From Asterella californica (lineage: Eukaryota; Streptophyta; Marchantiopsida; Marchantiales; Aytoniaceae), in assembly GCA_036924285.1 (NCBI GenBank), contig JAYKYS010000005.1, forward strand, positions 25,022,001-25,086,000: DNA of 64,000 nucleotides, given 5' to 3'. Positions 56,830 through 64,000 of the stretch are shown piece after piece. The notes beneath the pieces are model-generated. The model did no database searches. It was not told the origin of the DNA and saw nothing but the letters and a program-made list of their open reading frames with translations. Within the stretch, counting starts at the first letter, position 1. Each line of letters opens with the position of its first letter. A program made the position numbers and the translations under genes.

Positions 56830-58503
56830 TAAGATCATCAAGCGTTCAGTCTCACCAACTGATATCCCCATGTTACCAAAATAATCTTCTGCTAAGGGCG
56901 GATTGGTCCATTTCTTTCTGCCTTCGACTGGCAGAATAACTCCAACCATGCCCTCGCCGCTCATGACCCGAAGAAACTTCGGGATTCTCTCGAAGCATCG
57001 TCAGAGCTGAGCGCAAACGCACTTGAAGGTGGTAAATCGGTCGGGTCGTTCTAGAAACATCAAGAAGATGCTCTTCTTTTGCTTTCTGCCTCCAACCTCT
57101 TCTTTCCTTACCTGCTCATGCCGTACACCACGTAGAATTATATCAGACTTTGAACCTCCACTTCATAACTTAAAGGTCCCATGATCAGCACTACAAACTT
57201 TAATAATTTGATACTTGTTCCAGAAATTATATAGTAGCAGTGCAATCTACAAGTTTGAACTAAATACTACCATATGAGCCGTGCATTACCCCATAAGCTT
57301 CCAATGAATTAATATAGACTGCTCTCGCTATATAGATCTGTTCAGGTATCCACATCTCCACTGGTACCAGTCGTTCTCGTTCTGGTTCTTCTCCTGGTCT
57401 TTGTTCTTTCGGCATGATTTCTGAACTTTCCTGGGACAAGTTCAACTGAACACACATAGTTCTAGTTGACATCTTCTGAGTTCCGCAATGTACTTTGCTC
57501 CGAAGTGTATATCATAATGGCCTACTCCGGACTAATTGACGAAGCAAACAAGATCTGTCATGGTTCTGTCTCTAGAATCTAGAGATATGGAAAAGAAACT
57601 TAGCAAGCTAGTCTATAAAAGGTATGTAAATATAATAGCCTGGAAGCTGATGCTGAACCTCTGATCTTGATATGTGGTCTGCTGAATCTTCCTGGATCAC
57701 TAGATAAAATCCCAACAGCAAAAAGACAACAACCAAATGTTTCCATAGTCACAGTTACCGAGAATAAACCAGAAACATTGCAATAGGAAGTGATTATTCC
57801 TGTACAATACCTTCCATACCTAACTCACATTTCATGCAAAGAGCACGAAATGTAGTCTGGTACCACATATATATGAGATCGATTCTACTTACTTGAACGA
57901 TCAAGGAAGGATCTGTTCTACTTGCTTGAACGATCAAGGAAGATTAATCTTTCGTCTCGGACGTCTTATGCCACCTCGCAACTTGGAAGCCCGGCACAGC
58001 ATGCTCTTCGGTCAGCTCTTCTGGAGGCTTGAAATTGTCACCGTCGAGTATGTTGTCCATCTCGTAATCAACAGCTGCCTCCTCGAACACTGCTCCTTCA
58101 TCATTGCAAACTAAATTACGCATCCATGCATCCTCCGCCACGATCCATACCATCCTCTGCCATGGGATAGTAGAAATTCAGAACTTGGCTTAAAGAGTTC
58201 TTTACGACACAGACAGAATTTCGAGAACGCCGATGGATTTGTGCTGTCCAATCGGTAAAGATGCAGACAGGGCATATAGAAGTCCAAGGACACCATGTCA
58301 CAGACACTTGGGTACAAGGATTCCGGATGCTCCGAGACTGAATTGGGTTTAATTCTGCTTATTACCACATCCTTTAAAAGTTGTTTTGCTCGATCTGGCT
58401 GAGTAACTTCTCTCTTAGCCATGTGACTCTGATGTCTGACCACGAAGGGATCTCCTACTTCCTCTTTAACTTCCTGAAGAACTTGCGAATCTGCATCGGA
58501 CAA
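56830..58503 (-). pseudogene. Second BAHD acyltransferase, degraded
   Basis: Minus-strand pieces follow BAHD order. Frame 58503-58111: a 40-residue leader, then VVISRIKPNSVSEHPESLYP and VSLDFYMPCLHLYRLD. A frameshifted continuation: VVKNSLSQVLNFYYPMAEDG (58307-58116), then LVCNDEGAVFEEAAVDYEMD (58153-57944). After a gap of about 900 bases come FTTFKCVCAQL, LPVEGRKKWTNPPLAEDYFGN (about 57050-56870; the first residue of the box is omitted from the family comparison). These match the start, FYPMAGRL block, central block and DGR...YFGN block of intact members such as 17853-19580. HxxxD and DFGWG were not found. The copia LTR begins 270 bases beyond its last recognisable block. Confidence 0.7.
57878..57942 (+). 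repeat. 33-bp tandem repeat, two copies
   Basis: TTCTACTTACTTGAACGATC then AAGGAAG is repeated with a 33-base period and one substitution. It lies at the edge of the second BAHD fragment. Confidence 0.65.
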
Positions 58504-60315
58504 GCTTTCTTTTCACAAACGGAGACTCGCAAAGAAGGGATGGCCTTTGTACAAGTTTACTTGTGATCAAGCTTTGGTAGTGTTCCAACCGCACGAATCA
58601 TCGCTGCGAGGGCACGGCTCCTCAGATGTTACAGTGATTCCGAGGTCCAAATCTTTTTTAGGGTATCCGATGGATGAGTCCTCGTGCCTTCACTTGTTTA
58701 TTTGGTCGTCCCTTCCTTCTCAAATCATTCTCCTGCTGGTCGGGTGATGTTCATCCCTCTTTAGATTAAACGCTGTCTCATGCCCACAATTCAGTCCACC
58801 CAGTTAGTGGAATTGAAACCTTGTTCATTCGACTGAGTCTCCATTGCAGTCTCATGATATCGCGAATTTGAATTTGATGAGGGCGAAGGCTTCGCCATAT
58901 GCGTTTTACTTCCTCCATTCTCGGTACAAAGGTGTAGATGATTCAACTTGTGGGATGTGGTCGTAAAGAAAAGAGATCAAATCTGCTAATACTAATACTT
59001 CAAATCTTCTGAGTCACTAATCTGTTCTCGGTTCCATCTGTGGTGAAGTGCTTGGAACTACAAACTGCACATGTTGTACACAAAAGTTCATCACCACCGT
59101 CATGATCTCTCTCTCTCTCTCGACCTTCTTGCATTCTGAAGTAAGTGCTACAATTCTCGCTGATGAAGCAGTTCTGCTTGAAAGCGTTGTGCTTTTGGGG
59201 ACGATGATGTGACGGATAAATCCCAGTCACCGGAGCTGCATACAATCTAATGAGAAACCAAAGTTGGGACAGCGACTTCTACAGAATACTGGGCAATCTG
59301 GCTGCCAATCAAACAGATACGTAGAGAACTATGTCATGACTGGAACATTTATCGAGGATAAGCTGGTTAGGATCAAGAGTTATGCAAGACCCACCGTCTC
59401 CACCACAAACATGGTCACCATTTGCTCTAAGAGATCAGGAAGGAGACTAGCAATTCCGAAATCTGAAGGTCAGACCAACGCTCTACTACTTTCAGTCTGG
59501 AAACTTCATGTCAAGAGTAGTACCATGAAGGTTATATCGTCTGACCACTGACTTTTATACTTGACTGATGCTTCTCCGACGAAGAGATGACAAAGATGGT
59601 ATCATCCGCGTGAAAACGAAGACCACTCGATGAAGAACAAGAGCATGAAAATCTGAGAGACACTGGAGTAATCACTGAAGATGGATGGAACTCAAGGTAG
59701 AAAACGACAATGTACTTGTTTTTGTCGCTAACGACATCATGTTTTTCATGTTTTTCTGATGCTCTGTAAAGAAGTCTGTCACAACAATCTACTGTAGTTT
59801 CTTTACCAGGTCGGGAAGACGATGTGGACATCAGTTTCAGTTACGGTTTACTGCAGTACTGTATCTTCTTTACACGGATGAGGATGTACTGAAAGCTCTT
59901 GACTCCCTTCCCTTTTATTTCTCAGAGACTTGGTGTGACCTGAAGGTAAAGCATTTGTCTTCTGAATGCCACTGAATGGACTGAATTCACAAACGAATGG
60001 ATCAGAAAACGTCTTATCCATAGACGTACCGGGAAAAGTGGAAACAAGCCGGAAATATACACAGGCAGAAATGCGTCCCCAGATATTTTGAAAAGTAGTT
60101 CTCCCCACGAGAACCACCGGACAATTTCCGACCGCGCCCAAAATGCGCTGCCTAGGGGTCTAGACTACAGTAAGGCGTCTGTTCGTGCACCTTTTATGGG
60201 TTATGTCTCGATGTTCTTGTATCTCTAAGTTCTTTATGGTTTAATATATTTTATTATTTAAGATGCATATTTAATTAGATAACGAATTTCTGTATTATTT
60301 AGTTATGTTTTTTAT
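58504..60315. other. Intergenic DNA upstream of the BAHD pseudogene
   Basis: Frames at 59264-59551 (+), 59532-59831 (-) and 59848-60141 (-) have no recognised domain. A (CT)n tract is at about 59106-59121. The gene-like base composition leaves room for decayed exons that I cannot identify. Confidence 0.4.
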
Positions 60316-60365
60316 AACAGCAAGCAAGCGAACAAAAGTTCTCCGAAAGTAATCTTGCATGCATA
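60316..60365 (+). repeat. Dispersed short repeat, copy 4
   Basis: AACAGCAAGCAAGCGAACAA then AAGTTCTCCGAAAGT and TTGCATGCAT matches copies at 103, 1256 and 16590. Confidence 0.35.
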
Positions 60366-62157
60366 TGATATCTGAAAGTTAGCTTATCAATAGTTGAACT
60401 GTAAAAAGAAAAATATGTATCTCATAATTATAAGGAGCTTGAAATCTCTTTCCTACATTATCCATTCCACAATTATGACTCTGAGAACTTAGAAGTTTGA
60501 CTCGCTTTATTATTCTGTTGAAGTATGTTAAATGGAATAATATTATTAACTTCTATTTACCGTTTTCCTGGTTTTGATCTCAAGAGTCACGCCGCTTTCC
60601 AAGTTCCCATTCCCCAACGTCGCCAAACGTGACGACGTTGTGCCGGAGTCAGCACGTTACACTGTTACAGCGGACAAGACTTCAGAATATATAAGACAAA
60701 GTGATAACAGATAAAGTGAAAGCACATCTTCATATGTACAATCAATAGATGTGCAAAAGCGTCTTCAGATCGCGTGTCCTCCTTGACCATACCACCGGCC
60801 GTCACCCGTGGAAAGACCGACAAAGGCAAGACCGCAGTGACCGCACCCAAGTCTGGTCAAACTGGGCTTCTTGAGGTCCGGGGTTCTGGACTACGTCTGG
60901 GTCGCGTCAATCACATATCCCGATTTCCGGTGGTTATATTCGATCTCTCCAGCGGGATACGTTATACAGGATTGGACTATATACTTGGGTATAGAAACAG
61001 AAAAAAGGAACACTTTACAAATTTTCAGTGTACTTGAGGTTATATTAAAACTATATAAATGGTAAATGTTATTATTCTATCTGTATATAAAAGTTTCTAC
61101 TTATCTCTGTCAATACTAAGTAATTTATTTTGAAATATATAACAAATAAAGCTAGCGAAGAGCTCTGATTTAAGTCCTTGTTTCACAAAGTTTCGTTCTA
61201 AGATGCAAAAGCCTATCTACATCAAAAGTATTTTCTGTCTTACGATTGATTCCCTTTGCTGTCTTAGACGGAATTACTCCAGGTTACTAGTATCATACTG
61301 GAGATTCTGTAAATATTGTACAGTCATGTTCTTCTATCCATCGGTATTCTCTATGTAGTTTATTGTGCGTTATTAAAGATGTTATCTTAGCGATAAACTT
61401 CTATTACTAATATTATCAACTAGAAATGCTAAAGATGTAGAACAATATATGATCCCATACAGTCCCAGTTTTCTCATGCGACCGCGCTTGATGATCTGTT
61501 CACGTCCGGAAAGAGTAAGACAAACAGAAAATGTGAAGCAATTTGTTGCAGTCCTCCTAGGCCAAACCGCATGAAAAATAATACACCTCAATTCAAAGCA
61601 ATGCTTCGCATTCAGATCGAAGGTACATGTTTGTATTCAATCGTCCTTCACACAATCAGACATTTCAAGACTTGTTTTTTTCATGACTCCGGTAAATTTT
61701 GTAATGTTTCTACAGAGAGAAGTTTGAGTGGCTCTATTACACATCGCTGAAATCTTTTGCATCGGACTCTATAGACATTTTGCATTCTCTTACAAGGTCT
61801 AACATTCACGATTTACGTCTTTTCACCTAATTCTATAAGTTTTGTTATGGGGTTAGATTTGAGTGGTCCTAAGGGTACATATAATATTCTACATAGAATG
61901 AATATAATCATATACTCTGTATATCATATATCATATACGATATATGATACAAGTTCGATCTTATAAAGTATATAATTGTATAAATACGTATGATTTTAGT
62001 TCATATATCTTTAAATATTACGTGCAGATAATTATTCTAATATAATACAGAATATATCATATGTGACATACACCTAAGACGTTATTAGTCCATATATTTA
62101 TAATAAAGGCCAATGGTACAGCAGGTATTAGATCTATGGATGATACAGCAAGCAGGC

Positions 62158-62240
62158 TCATTGTATGTCTGCGGCGCGGCGTGACCATACCACCACTTCA
62201 GACTGACGGTCTTGCTCCTGCCCATCTAGACTCATTGTAT
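62158..62240. repeat. 63-bp GC-rich insert between 10-bp direct repeats
   Basis: CTCATTGTAT at 62158-62167 recurs at 62231-62240. The 63 bases between are GC-rich (GTCTGCGGCGCGGCGTGACC at the start) within very AT-rich flanks. It looks like a small insertion with a target duplication. TGACCATACCACC inside it also occurs near 60783. Confidence 0.4.
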
Positions 62241-63826
62241 ATTATATCATATTATTATCACTATTTGATATTATATAAGAGACTTATCCGTAAACTAAAT
62301 CTCATTTTCTGAGATTGACTTCAAGTAAATATGATATAACGTAAATGCATTTCTTGAAAGGTAAACAAAGTACAAGTCAACATCACTTTCTAATATTAAC
62401 ATCTCATTGACACATGACAAATGAGAAGAGACTCTTTTACTGTGGAAGAAACAGTGGAAGTTGACTGAACTCTTTCAAAAATGAAGTCAAACTAGTCAAT
62501 CAAAACTTAAGTGTTTCAAAGAAAACTGGATTTTGACCACAGGGAATGATAGTATAGAGAGTAGTATCTCCCCCCTATACCCCCTAGACCAATTTTCTGA
62601 AGAATATAATATAAGATACAAAGCATCAACGTCTCTCATCACTCTATAGAATCTATATAGTAAGAATGTTAGATAAATCTAAAGAGGAAGAACGGTCGAA
62701 AACATGACCCCATAGTTTTACAGTAACAGGTTATTTTATAATTATTCTTTAAGAGGTTTTTCTTTTTCTTTTGTAATTAGAATAACTATAGTTGAATTCA
62801 AACACACGAGATCCAGTTTTTCAGATACTGTACAGTCATCTTTTGCCTGCAGCTTTCTTTCCTTCGTACCCATAAGCACGTGTTGCATGTTCCGACGAGA
62901 TTGAATGGATTTATGGGTTTATCCCGATTAAGTCGCACTTCAATAAATCATGTAAGAGCCCAGTCGCACATAGTCTTTTCTGCCTAGTTTAGTAATAAGA
63001 TTGGAAAACACATATTAGTCTATTGGATTCTCATTAAACTGAAATAGAGAATAATTTTAAAAAGATATTCTTGGTGTCTTTTTAAGGTTCTTCCTCTACA
63101 TTAACACGTGTCACGTTATTAGAAAGCGACCGCTCCCTCACCTATGGTGCGCTCCACGTCTCACATACCGTACCTCGAGGTCAGATTCAGCACTAGTTTG
63201 CCGGATCTCAACTTTTACTTACGAAATGAAGCTTCGCACTCAAGAAAATCGTCAAACTTTTTAGTAACCTTGAGAAATTTCATATCTATATTTCACTCAT
63301 TGTTCATTCAAATACACTAGAATTTAAACAATTTTTAATTTTTTGAGTTTGAGCATCGTAGTCACGTAATTTATAAAAAAATTGTACATAACCCAATATT
63401 AGTTATTTTCTGCCGAATTTACCCTCTAAGTACCGTAGTTAACTTTTGATTATTAATATGTAAGGAAAGATTAATACGATAAAAAAACCACACCAAAGAT
63501 CAAAATGCAAAAATACATAATAAATAGTCCATCATCGGTCGATCAATTGGCTCGGACAATTATGCACGCTTGCCTAGAGTCTAGATTGGTCAATAATCGT
63601 GTGATGATCTTGGCTCAGACAAATATGCAAATAGAACTAAGCTTTAGATACCTATAATCTCCAGAAAAGATGTTTCTAGAAGAACTCATAAAGGCTTGGT
63701 CACTAGGGTCTAAAGTTTTTGAGAGAAAAATTACTTTGCTACTTGAATTTCTTTTCCATCTACTGTACTACAGGCTCGGACAAGTCCCCAACTACAACTT
63801 TCGGGGCTAGCTTCTCCCTCTAATTT

Positions 63827-64000
63827 AGAGCATTTCCACCGGGGAATTGTAAATGTCCCGGTCACCAACTTTTCCCGGTATCCAGTCGTCTATTTAAACT
63901 CGATCGTTTTCGCTGAATAATCGTGCTATATTCTCAACGAATCCTTACCGTTGCTAAATACATTTTCTCTCACCAGTTTTCAAGTGGATTCAGTCATCTA
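63827..64000 (+). mobile_element. MITE-type terminus, incomplete at window end
   Basis: AGAGCATTTCCACC at 63827-63840 matches the terminal sequence of the MITEs at 47666-48395 (GAGCATCTCCACC). The other end is not within the window. Confidence 0.35.

Larger units (their letters stand above)
60366..64000. other. AT-rich intergenic DNA
   Basis: No gene was recognised. It contains an AT-rich hairpin TATCATATAT...ATATATGATA at 61922-61949, a GC-rich insert between direct repeats at 62158-62240, and a MITE-type end from 63827. Confidence 0.5.

Overview
The window is nuclear DNA of a land plant, probably a bryophyte. The evidence is gene content: a BAHD acyltransferase, a class III plant chitinase, plant-type Ty3/gypsy, Ty1/copia and L1-like retroelements, and many short foldback elements, with no bacterial gene organisation. 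The two intact genes are single-exon and GC-richer than their AT-rich surroundings. A liverwort such as Marchantia is my guess from the style of the repeats; it cannot be proven from the sequence alone.

Only two genes look intact and functional. One is a 575-residue BAHD acyltransferase (17853-19580, +) with an unusual, acidic 120-residue N-terminal extension that starts with an N-myristoylation-like motif. The other is a secreted class III (GH18) chitinase/lysozyme of 310 residues (46138-47070, +) with its catalytic motif and six cysteines in place. A second, decayed BAHD gene lies on the minus strand at about 56.8-58.5 kb.

Layout: 0-9.1 kb is AT-rich intergenic DNA with foldback elements and hairpins. 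9.1-17 kb is decayed repeat DNA containing a remnant of a long LTR family. 17.1-19.6 kb holds the BAHD gene. 21.7-44.6 kb is a nest of broken mobile elements: gypsy fragments on both strands, two 1.75-2.1 kb LTRs of one family facing each other in inverted orientation (24570-26679 and 34960-36711), a decayed transposase-like gene with a zinc finger between them, an L1-like LINE that the right LTR abuts and that carries an in-place internal inversion, and a coiled-coil ORF pair of unknown origin. 45.7-47.4 kb holds the chitinase with its promoter and polyadenylation region. 47.7-51.5 kb is AT-rich with tandem MITEs and hairpins. 51.6-56.6 kb is a decayed Ty1/copia element on the minus strand, next to the BAHD pseudogene. 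58.5-64 kb is AT-rich DNA without a recognisable gene.

The two intact genes are about 26 kb apart and unrelated in function (acyl transfer in specialised metabolism versus cell-wall defence), so nothing suggests a joint pathway. The two BAHD loci in one window could be remnants of a dispersed family. No rRNA, tRNA or CRISPR array was recognised.
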